Shown piece after piece: positions 1 through 5,806 of a DNA stretch of 5,806 nt. The notes under the pieces are model-generated. The model saw nothing but the letters and a program-made list of their open reading frames with translations, was not told where the DNA came from and searched no databases. The DNA lies in contig DATDRM010000368.1 of NCBI GenBank assembly GCA_035291705.1, positions 1 to 5,806 on the forward strand, given 5' to 3'. Position 1 is the stretch's first letter. Each line of letters opens with the position of its first letter. A program made the position numbers and the translations under genes. The DNA comes from DATDRM01 sp035291705. Lineage in GTDB: Bacteria; Chloroflexota; Anaerolineae; Anaerolineales; UBA4823.

Positions 1-49
1 GAAACACTCTGCCATTGAGGATTATATCAATAGTAGGTACCTGCGCCAT
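1..49 (-). CDS. Partial 5' end of a further minus-strand gene, cut by the window edge; possibly amidohydrolase-like
   Basis: Reading leftward from an ATG at 47-49, the frame stays open to the window edge and gives 16 codons, MAQVPTIDIILNGRVF. The pattern of a hydrophobic strand followed by NGRVF resembles the N-terminus of amidohydrolase-superfamily enzymes (typically D-hydrophobic-NGRV/I-hydrophobic-T), but sixteen residues cannot establish a family. No Shine-Dalgarno sequence precedes the ATG; the upstream bases are the AT-rich run TATATATTTCTT, which could be a -10 for a leaderless message. A rival start is the ATG at 13-15 in a different frame, which has a perfect TATAAT 5 nt upstream. 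The gene would lie 80 nt after the aldo/keto reductase stop and point the same way. That a gene begins here is reasonably likely; which frame, and what product, is uncertain. Confidence 0.4.
   Translation of the reverse strand, partial: MAQVPTIDIILNGRVF
21..29 (-). promoter_or_regulatory. Candidate extended -10 element TGATATAAT
   Basis: On the minus strand these bases read TG-A-TATAAT, a perfect extended -10 hexamer. It sits 5 nt before an ATG at 13-15, a layout like that in front of gatC (TGTTATAAT, 7 nt before its ATG). It also lies inside the competing reading frame that starts at 49. If the 49 start is right this is a chance match; if it is a promoter, the downstream gene starts at 15 and is probably leaderless. 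No good -35 is visible at the normal distance. Confidence 0.3.
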
Positions 50-129
50 AAGAAATATATATGAATTCTTGTGTGCAGCAAGGAACCATGTCAATCCGGT
101 CTCTGGTAGAAAAGATATTTGTTAACAAG

Positions 130-1110
130 TTAGCTGTGACCCAACACCGGGTGGGGGCGATAAGGTTCCTCCAGGTAAATCTGCTCTTCTCTGCTCAGTT
201 TGATCTCCAGGGCAGCGACTGCATCTTCCAGGTGGTGCATTTTGCTCGCTCCGATGATCGGTGCAGTTATGCCAGGCTGGTGCAACAACCAAGCCAGGGC
301 AATTTGAGCAGGCACCACCCCACGCTGCTTAGCCAGTTCCATCACCCGGTCGACCACTTTGAAGTCGATTTCCTGGTAATACATATTGTGGGCAAAGTCA
401 TCGACCTGAGCGCGGGTCGTCGTCCCCCCTCCTTCTCGGGATCTGTTACCGATCAGAAAGCCGCGCGCCAGTGGGCTCCAAGGGATCACGCCGATCCCTT
501 CCGCCTGGCATAGCGGCAACATCTCGCGTTCTTCTTCACGGTAAACCAGGTTGTAATGGTTCTGCATGGAGATGAAGCGTGTCCAGCTGTGCAGATCAGC
601 CAGGTAAAGGGATTGGGCAAACTGCCAGGCATACATGCTGGAGGCGCCAATATGGCGTGCTTTCCCGGATTTAACCACCTCGTGCAGAGCCTCCAGGGTC
701 TCCTCGATGGGCGTCTCCGGGTCCCAGCGATGGATCTGGTATAAGTCAACATAATCCATTCCCAGACGGCGCAGAGAAGCGTTAATGGCGTTGAGGATGT
801 GGACACGCGACAGGCCGCGCTGGTTTGGACTATTGCCCATCGGAAAATATACTTTCGTGGCAATGACGACTTCATCTCGCCGAGCGGATTCGGTGAGGAC
901 GCGTCCCAGGATCTCTTCGCTTTGGCCGCTAGAATATATATCAGCCGTGTCGAAGAAATTGATGCCCAGCTCTAGAGCACGCTGGATAAACGGGCGAGAA
1001 TCATCCTCGTCCAGCACCCACCTCCGCCATTGTGAGGAGCCGTATGTCATCGTGCCCAGGCATATGCGAGAGACTTTGAGGCCACTTCGACCAAGGTTTA
1101 AAAATTGCAT
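130..1110 (-). CDS. Aldo/keto reductase, YajO-like
   Basis: NAD(P)H-dependent cytoplasmic oxidoreductase of the aldo/keto reductase superfamily, 326 residues, the usual full length for a single TIM barrel. The catalytic tetrad is visible: Asp54 (FFDTAD), Tyr59 (ADIYSSG), Lys86 (IATKV) and His127 (YQIHRW). The C-terminal PIIGAS segment (residues 285-290) belongs to the cofactor-binding end. Several stretches recall E. coli YajO from memory: SLRRLGMDYVDL, HRWDPETPIEETLEAL, YREEEREMLPLC and the C-terminal Y-R/K-PHPV. YajO has been linked to 1-deoxyxylulose-5-phosphate formation and thiamine metabolism, but the physiological substrate here cannot be read from sequence. I chose the ATG at 1110 over one 39 nt upstream: it has an AAGGA ribosome-binding site 6 nt away, begins directly with the family's first strand, and avoids overlap with the peptidase gene, which ends 13 nt upstream. 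Probably co-transcribed with that peptidase. Family certain; YajO subgroup likely; substrate unknown. Confidence 0.95.
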   Translation of the reverse strand: MQFLNLGRSGLKVSRICLGTMTYGSSQWRRWVLDEDDSRPFIQRALELGINFFDTADIYSSGQSEEILGRVLTESARRDEVVIATKVYFPMGNSPNQRGLSRVHILNAINASLRRLGMDYVDLYQIHRWDPETPIEETLEALHEVVKSGKARHIGASSMYAWQFAQSLYLADLHSWTRFISMQNHYNLVYREEEREMLPLCQAEGIGVIPWSPLARGFLIGNRSREGGGTTTRAQVDDFAHNMYYQEIDFKVVDRVMELAKQRGVVPAQIALAWLLHQPGITAPIIGASKMHHLEDAVAALEIKLSREEQIYLEEPYRPHPVLGHS

Positions 1111-1116
1111 TTCTCT

Positions 1117-1121
1117 TCCTT
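1117..1121 (-). promoter_or_regulatory. Ribosome-binding site of the aldo/keto reductase gene
   Basis: The minus strand reads AAGGA, followed by 6 nt (AGAGAA) and then the ATG at 1110. It lies in the 13-nt gap after the peptidase stop codon (TGA at 1124-1126) and decides the start in favour of 1110 over 1149. Confidence 0.75.
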
Positions 1122-1123
1122 TG

Positions 1124-2827
1124 TCATAATGAATCTTCCAACTCGGCAATCGTCTTTTGCATTAAATCCACTGCCATACCCAAGGTACCGGCATCGAAGG
1201 CGAATCTGGCGCCAGCGGTTGAGTATAAATGCGGGAGCGGTGCTGATCCCCCCAGGGAAAGCGCCTTTACATATGAAGCAATGGCGCTTGCCCGATCGTC
1301 TAGAGTGTTGCGCCAGACCTGGACCGCGCCCAGCTGGGCTAAGCCGTATTCTACGTAATAAAACGGATTTTCATGAATGTGCGGTTTGCGCTGCCAACCG
1401 GTCATCCTCTCTTGTTCGAGGCCGCTCCAGTCCACGCCTGGCATGAAGCGTTCCCAAAGTTCAACCCACTTAGCGTCACAGTTGGCGGGATCGGAAGCGG
1501 CCTGGTGATTCTCGTAGCACCAGTGTTGGAAGGCGTCAACGACGGCCATATAAGGCCAGAACAGCAGGCCGCGTTCCAGGTGTTCTACGCGGGCGCGGGC
1601 AGCGTCTTCTGGGCTGTAAAAACCGCCAAAATCCTTCGCAAGATAAGGAGCAGCCAATAGCTCCATGCTCGTTGAGGCTACTTCAGCAAATTCCAGGGGG
1701 ATTTCCAGGTGATGGTAGAGCAAGTGGCTGCGTTCAAAGTCATGGAAGGCATGCCCACCCTCGTGGAGCAGGGTTAGGACATCGTCGTGGATGCCAACGG
1801 CATTCATGAAGATAAAGGGCCGTTGTGTCGCAGCGAAAATTGTGCAGTACCCCCCTGGCGCCTTCCCCTTGTGATTGTCCAGGTCGAGCAAGCCTTCCCG
1901 GCGCATGGTCTCAAAGTAATCTCCAAAGCGAGGATCGACACTTTGGAACATCGTAGCCACCTTGGTTTCAAGCTCAGCAATGGTGCTATAAGGGCGGAGA
2001 GGAGGCTTTCCCTGAGGATCCACCTCCAGGTCCCAAGGGCGTAAGGTATTCACGCCCAGCCTCCGGCGGCGTTTCTCGTAGATCATTTTGGCAACCGGAA
2101 CGACGACCTTTTCGATCGCTCGATGAAAATGGAAGCAGTCCTGCGGCGTGTAATCGAAACGAAGCAGTTCAATCCAGCGAAAGGCGCGGTAATCGGGCAA
2201 TTCTGCGTTGATAGTGAGCTGGCGGCGCACAGACATAAATTTCGCCCATAAGCCATTAATCACCCCCCGGTCAGCCAGCTGCCGTTCAGCCGCCAAGCGC
2301 CATGCGCGCTCACGTCGGTCTCGATCGAATTCCTGGTATACGGGCTGGAGGTGTAAAAGGGTTACTTCCTGTCCTTCCCACTGCACGGTTTGCGCGCCAA
2401 TAAGCTTGTCGTACGCGGAGGAGAGTTTCAGTTCCTCGCTCAACAATGGCTGGTTTGCCTCGCGGAACATGTCGGCTTGGGCGCGCATATTTCGTAGGGG
2501 CACATTAAAGTCGGGCGGCGAAAATCCGCTGGCAAGGAATTTTTCTTTAAGTTTTTGCTCCTCCGCCTTGGCGCGGGGACGGATTTCGTCCAGGAAAAAA
2601 GTATAACGTCGTTCGGTTTCCTGGTCTGTGGTATCGATCGTGTGAGCCACGTATAAGCGCCAGAAGGCTTCGTCCAGGAGCTTGCCTAATTGAGACCAAT
2701 CCGCCAACCAATTGTTGATGTTCGCATCGGTAATGGATCGTTTGCGCAGGTCTGCAAAGTAGGGGTCGATTTGTGGCCAGGACCAATCTTTAAATTCTTG
2801 TGCAGTTTGAGGGAGCAAAGAAAGCAT
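1124..2827 (-). CDS. M3-family zinc oligoendopeptidase (PepF-related)
   Basis: Zinc metallopeptidase of the M3 (thimet oligopeptidase/oligoendopeptidase F) family, expected to cleave short peptides in the cytoplasm; no signal peptide or membrane segment is seen. It has 567 residues, normal for the bacterial oligoendopeptidase branch. The zinc-binding and catalytic motif HEGGH is at 355-359, and the likely third zinc ligand is Glu382 in FAEVAST. Other family hallmarks are GKAPGGYC at 321-328 just ahead of the catalytic helix, NPFYYVEYGLAQLGA at 487-501, and LYSTAGARFAFD near the C-terminus. The segment around KGKAPGGYCT and the overall length suggest the branch often called 'M3, not PepF', so no pepF symbol is given. 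I prefer the ATG at 2827 to a GTG at 2845: the ATG has GAGAGG 5 nt upstream, the GTG has nothing similar. The reductase gene follows after 13 nt; gatA lies 112 nt upstream. Function in peptide recycling is inferred from the family. Confidence 0.95.
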   Translation of the reverse strand: MLSLLPQTAQEFKDWSWPQIDPYFADLRKRSITDANINNWLADWSQLGKLLDEAFWRLYVAHTIDTTDQETERRYTFFLDEIRPRAKAEEQKLKEKFLASGFSPPDFNVPLRNMRAQADMFREANQPLLSEELKLSSAYDKLIGAQTVQWEGQEVTLLHLQPVYQEFDRDRRERAWRLAAERQLADRGVINGLWAKFMSVRRQLTINAELPDYRAFRWIELLRFDYTPQDCFHFHRAIEKVVVPVAKMIYEKRRRRLGVNTLRPWDLEVDPQGKPPLRPYSTIAELETKVATMFQSVDPRFGDYFETMRREGLLDLDNHKGKAPGGYCTIFAATQRPFIFMNAVGIHDDVLTLLHEGGHAFHDFERSHLLYHHLEIPLEFAEVASTSMELLAAPYLAKDFGGFYSPEDAARARVEHLERGLLFWPYMAVVDAFQHWCYENHQAASDPANCDAKWVELWERFMPGVDWSGLEQERMTGWQRKPHIHENPFYYVEYGLAQLGAVQVWRNTLDDRASAIASYVKALSLGGSAPLPHLYSTAGARFAFDAGTLGMAVDLMQKTIAELEDSL

Positions 2828-2832
2828 AAATA

Positions 2833-2838
2833 CCTCTC
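2833..2838 (-). promoter_or_regulatory. Ribosome-binding site of the M3 peptidase gene
   Basis: The minus strand reads GAGAGG, then TATTT, then the ATG at 2825-2827. The 5-nt spacing is good. It lies inside the alternative coding sequence from the GTG at 2845, which lacks its own site, so it favours the shorter protein. Confidence 0.65.
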
Positions 2839-2902
2839 GTCTCACATGATGTAGCTAACCATTTGGGCGTAGTCCAGGGCATTTTTCTCGCCAGATGCAT
2901 GG

Positions 2903-2928
2903 CTAGCCTGGGGGCTAGTGCCTGTCAA
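2903..2928 (-). promoter_or_regulatory. TTGACA box followed by a 6-bp hairpin in the gatA-peptidase gap
   Basis: The 112-nt gap between the gatA stop and the peptidase start is the largest non-coding stretch with a gene on both sides. Read on the minus strand it has a consensus -35 hexamer TTGACA (2923-2928), and 4 nt further on an inverted repeat CTAGCC-CCCA-GGCTAG (2903-2918). No convincing -10 follows at 16-18 nt (best TAGCCA, poor), so a promoter is only possible. The hairpin has no T-run after it, so it is not a standard intrinsic terminator, though it could act as a weak attenuator or mRNA-stabilising stem. The rest of the gap shows nothing recognisable. Confidence 0.3.
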
Positions 2929-2939
2929 TGCCAAGCACC

Positions 2940-4451
2940 TTAAATTGTGTCAGGTTCCAACGGAGGTCGTCGCAAGTGCCAATCCGTGACCTGTTGAAAG
3001 GCATGGGCGGCCTGGAAGAGGATATCCTCCCGGAAGTGGGGGCTCATCAATTGCATGCCGACTGGCAAACCGCGGCTGTCGAAGCCTACGGGGAAAGCCA
3101 GCCCCGGCACTCCGGCCAGGTTGGCCGGCAAGGTGAACACATCCTCCAGATACATGGATAGCGGATCATCGCCATGCTCGCCAATCCGGAAAGCAGTTGT
3201 GGGGGCGACCGGCGCAGCGACCACGTCTACATATTGGAAGGCGGACTCAAAATCGTGCTTAATCAGCGTACGTACCTTCTGAGCCTGGCCATAGTAGGCA
3301 TCGTAATAACCCGCCGAGAGGGCATAGGTACCCAGCATGATCCGCCGCTTGACTTCCGGGCCAAATTTATCTCCCCGCGTGCACCTGAAGACTTCCCATA
3401 TGTCATCGGTCGGTTGGCGCGGCCCGTAGCGGATGCCATCATACCGCGCCAGATTGGCGGAGGCCTCTGCTGGAGCGATCAGGTAATAAACGGGCAGGGC
3501 GTATCCAGTATGCGGTAGGCTGACTTGTCGGACTTCGGCTCCCAGCGATTCCAGCACGGCAATCGCCTGATGGACAGCGGCGTCAACCTCGGGTTGGATG
3601 CCAGAGACGAAATACTCCTGGGGAACCCCAATGCACAATCCCTGCAATGCTCTCTCTGGAAAATCATGTCCAGCCGGCTGTGAGAGACGGACCTCCTGGA
3701 CAGGCAAGTCAACTGTGGTGGCGTCAAGCGGGTCGTGACCTGCCATCAATGTGAAAAGCAAGACCACTTCAGCGGCCGAATGGGCGAATGCTCCGACCAC
3801 ATCGAGGGAAGAGCCATAGGCGACCAGGCCATAGCGGGAAACCCGACCGTAAGTAGGTTTGATACCCGTAACGCCGCAGAATGAGGCGGGCTGGCGTACG
3901 CTTCCGCCGGTGTCGGTGCCCAGGGCGGCTGGCACCAGGCGGCTGGCTACGGCTGCTGCGCTGCCACCGCTTGATCCACCAGGCACCCGATCGAAATCCC
4001 ATGGGTTATGCGTGGTGCCATAGGCTGAGTTCTCGGTTGAGGAACCCATGGCGAACTCATCGGTGTTGGTTTTGCCCAAGATGACCACGCCGGCGGCCAG
4101 CAATCGCTCTATGACAGTAGCATTATACGGTGGGAAGAAATTATCCAGGATGCGCGATCCGCATGTGCAGCGTATGTCAGCGACACACAACACATCTTTT
4201 ACGGCGATCGGAATCCCGAGCAAGGCTGGCAATGGCCGATCGGGTTCTTTTCGCCAGGCATTCAAGGAGCGGTCAGCAGCGTCAGCCTGGGCCAGGGCTT
4301 TTTCAGGGTTCAGCGTCAGGAAAGCGTGTAGCAGAGGTTCCAGGCGTTCGATTCGTTCCAAGCAGGCAAGCGTCAGCTCCCGGCTGGAAATTTCGCCGGC
4401 GCGCAAGGCAGCGTTCATTTCGAGAAGTGAGAGGTCAACTAGACTGGTCAT
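2940..4451 (-). CDS. gatA: Asp-tRNA(Asn)/Glu-tRNA(Gln) amidotransferase subunit A
   Basis: Amidase-signature subunit of the GatCAB amidotransferase. It hydrolyses glutamine and passes the ammonia to GatB, which amidates Glu-tRNA(Gln) and/or Asp-tRNA(Asn) in organisms lacking the matching direct synthetase. It has 503 residues, slightly longer than the usual ~485. The Ser-cisSer-Lys triad is complete: Lys85 (IAVKD), cis-Ser160 (PGGSSGGS) and nucleophile Ser184 (GTDTGGSVRQPA). Each is offset by the same +6 from the S. aureus enzyme (Lys79, Ser154, Ser178), showing an ungapped catalytic core. KTNTDEFAMGSS (127-138) is another GatA hallmark and distinguishes it from generic amidases. It starts 13 nt after gatC; a GAGG lies only 2 nt before the ATG, which is close, so translation may depend partly on coupling from gatC. 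The gatC partner next door settles the identification. gatB is not in this window. Confidence 0.98.
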   Translation of the reverse strand: MTSLVDLSLLEMNAALRAGEISSRELTLACLERIERLEPLLHAFLTLNPEKALAQADAADRSLNAWRKEPDRPLPALLGIPIAVKDVLCVADIRCTCGSRILDNFFPPYNATVIERLLAAGVVILGKTNTDEFAMGSSTENSAYGTTHNPWDFDRVPGGSSGGSAAAVASRLVPAALGTDTGGSVRQPASFCGVTGIKPTYGRVSRYGLVAYGSSLDVVGAFAHSAAEVVLLFTLMAGHDPLDATTVDLPVQEVRLSQPAGHDFPERALQGLCIGVPQEYFVSGIQPEVDAAVHQAIAVLESLGAEVRQVSLPHTGYALPVYYLIAPAEASANLARYDGIRYGPRQPTDDIWEVFRCTRGDKFGPEVKRRIMLGTYALSAGYYDAYYGQAQKVRTLIKHDFESAFQYVDVVAAPVAPTTAFRIGEHGDDPLSMYLEDVFTLPANLAGVPGLAFPVGFDSRGLPVGMQLMSPHFREDILFQAAHAFQQVTDWHLRRPPLEPDTI

Positions 4452-4464
4452 GACCTCAGATATT

Positions 4465-4752
4465 CTATTCCAGTATCAGGGGAACGCGGAACTGGTTATC
4501 CTTGGCTTCAGGGGCATTTCGGAGAAGTTGCTCAGGGCTCAAGCCAGGACGGGGCTCGTCGGGACGGAGAACGCTGCGAGCCGGCAATACACTGGAGGTG
4601 GGCGAGATGCCGGCGGTATCCAACTCTCGCAGTTGGGCGAAGTATTCCAGGATGGCAGAAAGCTGCTCGCGGTAGCGCTCTGTTTCAGTTTCCGTCAATG
4701 TCAAGCGGGCCAGTTCGGCGATGTGTTCGACTTCTTCCAAGGTCAGTATCAT
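4465..4752 (-). CDS. gatC: Asp-tRNA(Asn)/Glu-tRNA(Gln) amidotransferase subunit C
   Basis: Small non-catalytic subunit that wraps around GatA and GatB and stabilises the GatCAB complex. It has 95 residues, exactly the usual size. Recognisable family features are HIAELARLTLTE at 10-21, the helix ending ILEYFAQLRELDT (34-46), GISPTSSV (48-55), LRPDEPRPGLS (62-72) and the C-terminal NAPEAKDNQFRVP (79-91), the tail expected to reach the GatA-GatB interface. Only one sensible start exists, the ATG at 4752. No Shine-Dalgarno sequence precedes it; instead TATAAT ends 7 nt before the ATG, which suggests a leaderless mRNA. gatA follows after 13 nt and is surely in the same transcript. Confidence 0.97.
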   Translation of the reverse strand: MILTLEEVEHIAELARLTLTETETERYREQLSAILEYFAQLRELDTAGISPTSSVLPARSVLRPDEPRPGLSPEQLLRNAPEAKDNQFRVPLILE

Positions 4753-4759
4753 GGCAGGG

Positions 4760-4768
4760 ATTATAACA
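4760..4768 (-). promoter_or_regulatory. Extended -10 promoter element for gatCA
   Basis: The minus strand reads TG-T-TATAAT, a perfect extended -10. The hexamer ends 7 nt before the gatC ATG (spacer CCCTGCC), so transcription would start at or next to the A of the ATG. No consensus -35 stands at 16-18 nt (AAAGTT at 17 is poor), as is common for extended -10 promoters. It lies wholly in the 35-nt gap after the esterase stop codon, where no terminator hairpin is visible, so read-through from the esterase gene is also possible. Confidence 0.65.
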
Positions 4769-4787
4769 TGCGAGCTAATTTCAACTT

Positions 4788-5792
4788 TTAAGGATTATCT
4801 TTCCAACCCTCTCCGTACCAGCGCAAGTATTCCTCAAGGTGTGCCTGCCAGTAAGCTTCTTCGTGGTATCCCGGATACAGGTGCCATTCGTGTGGAATAT
4901 TCTTCTGGGTGAGCAGCGCTTCGAACCATTCCGCTGAACGCGTTATTTGAAAGCGGTCTTTGTCACCCAGATCAAGGTAAATCCGGGGAAGTGAGTCTGG
5001 AGGAATAGAATCCAGCCACTTCTTGATAAAGGGCAAATCTGAGTAGAATACGGGCAGGCTGTGGGCGCCGATCGCCCCAAAGGATTCCCAATGCGAAAGC
5101 CCAAGGTGCACAGCCCAGCCGGCGCCGCGCGATAACCCGCCGACGGCGCGATAGCGTCGCTCGGCTAGAGTGCGATAGTTCGTATCGATCAAGGGCAGCA
5201 GGGCTTCCATCACCGCTTGACCGAACTTATCCTCACTGGGTTGGCTCCACACCCGATCGCGCGGCATAATGACAATGAAGGGCGGCACCTCTCCGGTGGC
5301 GATCAGCTCATCGGCGATTTCGTCGACTCCCAGCCGGTCCCACTGGTCGTCGTTATAGTTCTGCCCGTGGATCAGGTAGAGAACAGGGAAGCGGTGCGAC
5401 TTGTGCTGGTCGTAACATGGGGGGAGGTAGACACGGAACTCAAGAGGAAGGCGCAGCAACCCGGTGCGGATTTGGTCTGTTTCGATGCGCCCCCCCTGGC
5501 GCCAGCAAATTTCATTAGCAGGGGATGGTGTGAAGGTGAGTGTAAAGGAGGGCTGGGGAGAGGGTGTAATAGAAGGAGTAGTAGAAGGGAAGGAGAGGGT
5601 GGTGGCCGAAGGAAACGGTGGAATAGGGGAGTTTGTTGGGGGAGGAGATATTTCCGGCATCGCCGAGTTGGCAATCAGCGGGCTTTGAGGTTCTCCAGGG
5701 CTGCATGCGCCCAGAATCAGGACCAAAGGGAGTATTAAATAAACCCTACAGAACACTCGCAAGGAAATGTTCTGGTAAGTATTTGGAACCAA
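4788..5792 (-). CDS. Secreted lipoprotein esterase, alpha/beta hydrolase (esterase D / enterochelin esterase-like)
   Basis: Exported serine hydrolase anchored by lipid. Numbering from a TTG at 5792, a hydrophobic segment (17-29) ends in the lipobox LGAC with Cys30 as lipidation site. Residues 31-92 are a Pro/Ser/Thr-rich, probably disordered linker. The catalytic domain runs from about 95 to 330: LEFRVYLPPCY and FPVLYLIHG (135-143), nucleophile Ser221 in GLSRG, likely acid Asp279 in DLGDKD, and His310 in PGYH, a full triad of the putative-esterase family (PF00756) that includes enterochelin esterases, feruloyl esterases and S-formylglutathione hydrolases. Substrate unknown; a surface position suggests an extracellular ester. 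The start is uncertain: TTG at 5792 has AAGG 8 nt upstream, TTG at 5762 would give a more typical 20-residue signal, and the frame is open to the window edge, so the true start may lie outside. gatC begins 35 nt downstream. Low-complexity linker composition is unlike the neighbours. Confidence 0.9.
   Translation of the reverse strand: MVPNTYQNISLRVFCRVYLILPLVLILGACSPGEPQSPLIANSAMPEISPPPTNSPIPPFPSATTLSFPSTTPSITPSPQPSFTLTFTPSPANEICWRQGGRIETDQIRTGLLRLPLEFRVYLPPCYDQHKSHRFPVLYLIHGQNYNDDQWDRLGVDEIADELIATGEVPPFIVIMPRDRVWSQPSEDKFGQAVMEALLPLIDTNYRTLAERRYRAVGGLSRGAGWAVHLGLSHWESFGAIGAHSLPVFYSDLPFIKKWLDSIPPDSLPRIYLDLGDKDRFQITRSAEWFEALLTQKNIPHEWHLYPGYHEEAYWQAHLEEYLRWYGEGWKDNP
5517..5702 (-). repeat. Low-complexity Pro/Ser/Thr linker, strongly purine-skewed on the plus strand
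   Basis: This part of the esterase gene encodes residues 31-92, dominated by Pro, Ser and Thr with PSP/TPS/PPPTNSP-like units. The coding strand is nearly all pyrimidine over long runs, so the plus strand is a G/A-rich tract, densest at about 5540-5640. Such tracts can change length by slippage. It is a domain linker, not a gene of its own. Confidence 0.7.
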
Positions 5793-5806
5793 GCTAAAGA
5801 CCTTAA

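Noticed and set aside
119..128. Perfect 10-bp palindrome TTGTTAACAA right after the reductase stop codon
   Set aside because: AT-rich, no loop and no following T-run, so not a terminator; a single 10-bp palindrome is not enough to call an operator.
61..513. Plus-strand open frame of 150 codons opposite the 3' end of the reductase gene
   Set aside because: Antisense to the well-conserved reductase C-terminal region, no ribosome-binding site before its ATG, no recognisable domain.
1111..1149. Reductase start at the ATG at 1149, giving a 13-residue extension
   Set aside because: It would overlap the peptidase gene by 26 nt, lacks a good ribosome-binding site, and the extra residues do not match the family's N-terminus.
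2842..2862. Six-codon upstream mini-frame MVSYIM on the minus strand, ending in ATG-TGA just before the peptidase gene
   Set aside because: Could be a leader peptide, but it has no ribosome-binding site, no run of one amino acid and no attenuator structure; short frames like this arise by chance.
2903..2918. Hairpin CTAGCC-CCCA-GGCTAG as an intrinsic terminator for gatCA
   Set aside because: The stem is only 6 bp and the bases after it on the minus strand (CCATGCATCTGG) contain no T-run.
4048..4791. Long plus-strand open frame (247 codons) opposite gatC and the start of gatA
   Set aside because: It lies antisense to two genes with full family motifs, has no family resemblance, and its composition (Arg/Ser/Gly-rich) is that of a shadow frame.
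5550..5564. G-quadruplex in the esterase linker region of the plus strand
   Set aside because: Only three clustered runs of three or more G; the fourth needed for a canonical structure is not within loop distance.

Overview
The window is a stretch of bacterial chromosome with every supported gene on the minus strand. Read in transcription order (from high to low coordinates) these are: a secreted lipoprotein esterase (4788-5792, possibly starting beyond the window), gatC (4465-4752), gatA (2940-4451), an M3-family zinc oligoendopeptidase (1124-2827), a YajO-like aldo/keto reductase (130-1110), and probably the first codons of one more gene cut by the left edge (1-49). Coding density is about 95 %. 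I see no RNA genes, mobile elements, CRISPR or phage sequence.

Organism: base composition is moderate, slightly above half G+C by eye. The lipoprotein carries a long Pro/Ser/Thr linker ahead of its catalytic domain, a style common in Chloroflexota and especially Anaerolineae. GatCA shows an organism that makes Gln-tRNA(Gln) and/or Asn-tRNA(Asn) by transamidation. A leaderless-looking promoter before gatC also fits a phylum outside Proteobacteria. My best guess is an Anaerolineae-like member of Chloroflexota. This is inference from sequence style, not from a marker gene.

Layout: gatC and gatA are 13 nt apart and almost certainly co-transcribed, giving two of the three GatCAB subunits; gatB is not in the window. 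A 112-nt gap with a TTGACA box and a small hairpin separates gatA from the peptidase, so the peptidase and reductase may be a second unit. The reductase start lies 13 nt after the peptidase stop, with a clear ribosome-binding site between them. The esterase stop is 35 nt upstream of the gatC start, and a perfect extended -10 (TGTTATAAT) sits in that gap only 7 nt before the gatC ATG.

The genes do not form an obvious single pathway. They look like housekeeping (tRNA-dependent amidation), peptide turnover, carbonyl reduction and an exported hydrolase. I found no convincing new system. The points most worth a second look are the leaderless promoter architecture of gatC, a similar TGATATAAT element at the left edge, and the strongly purine-skewed low-complexity linker in the esterase gene.
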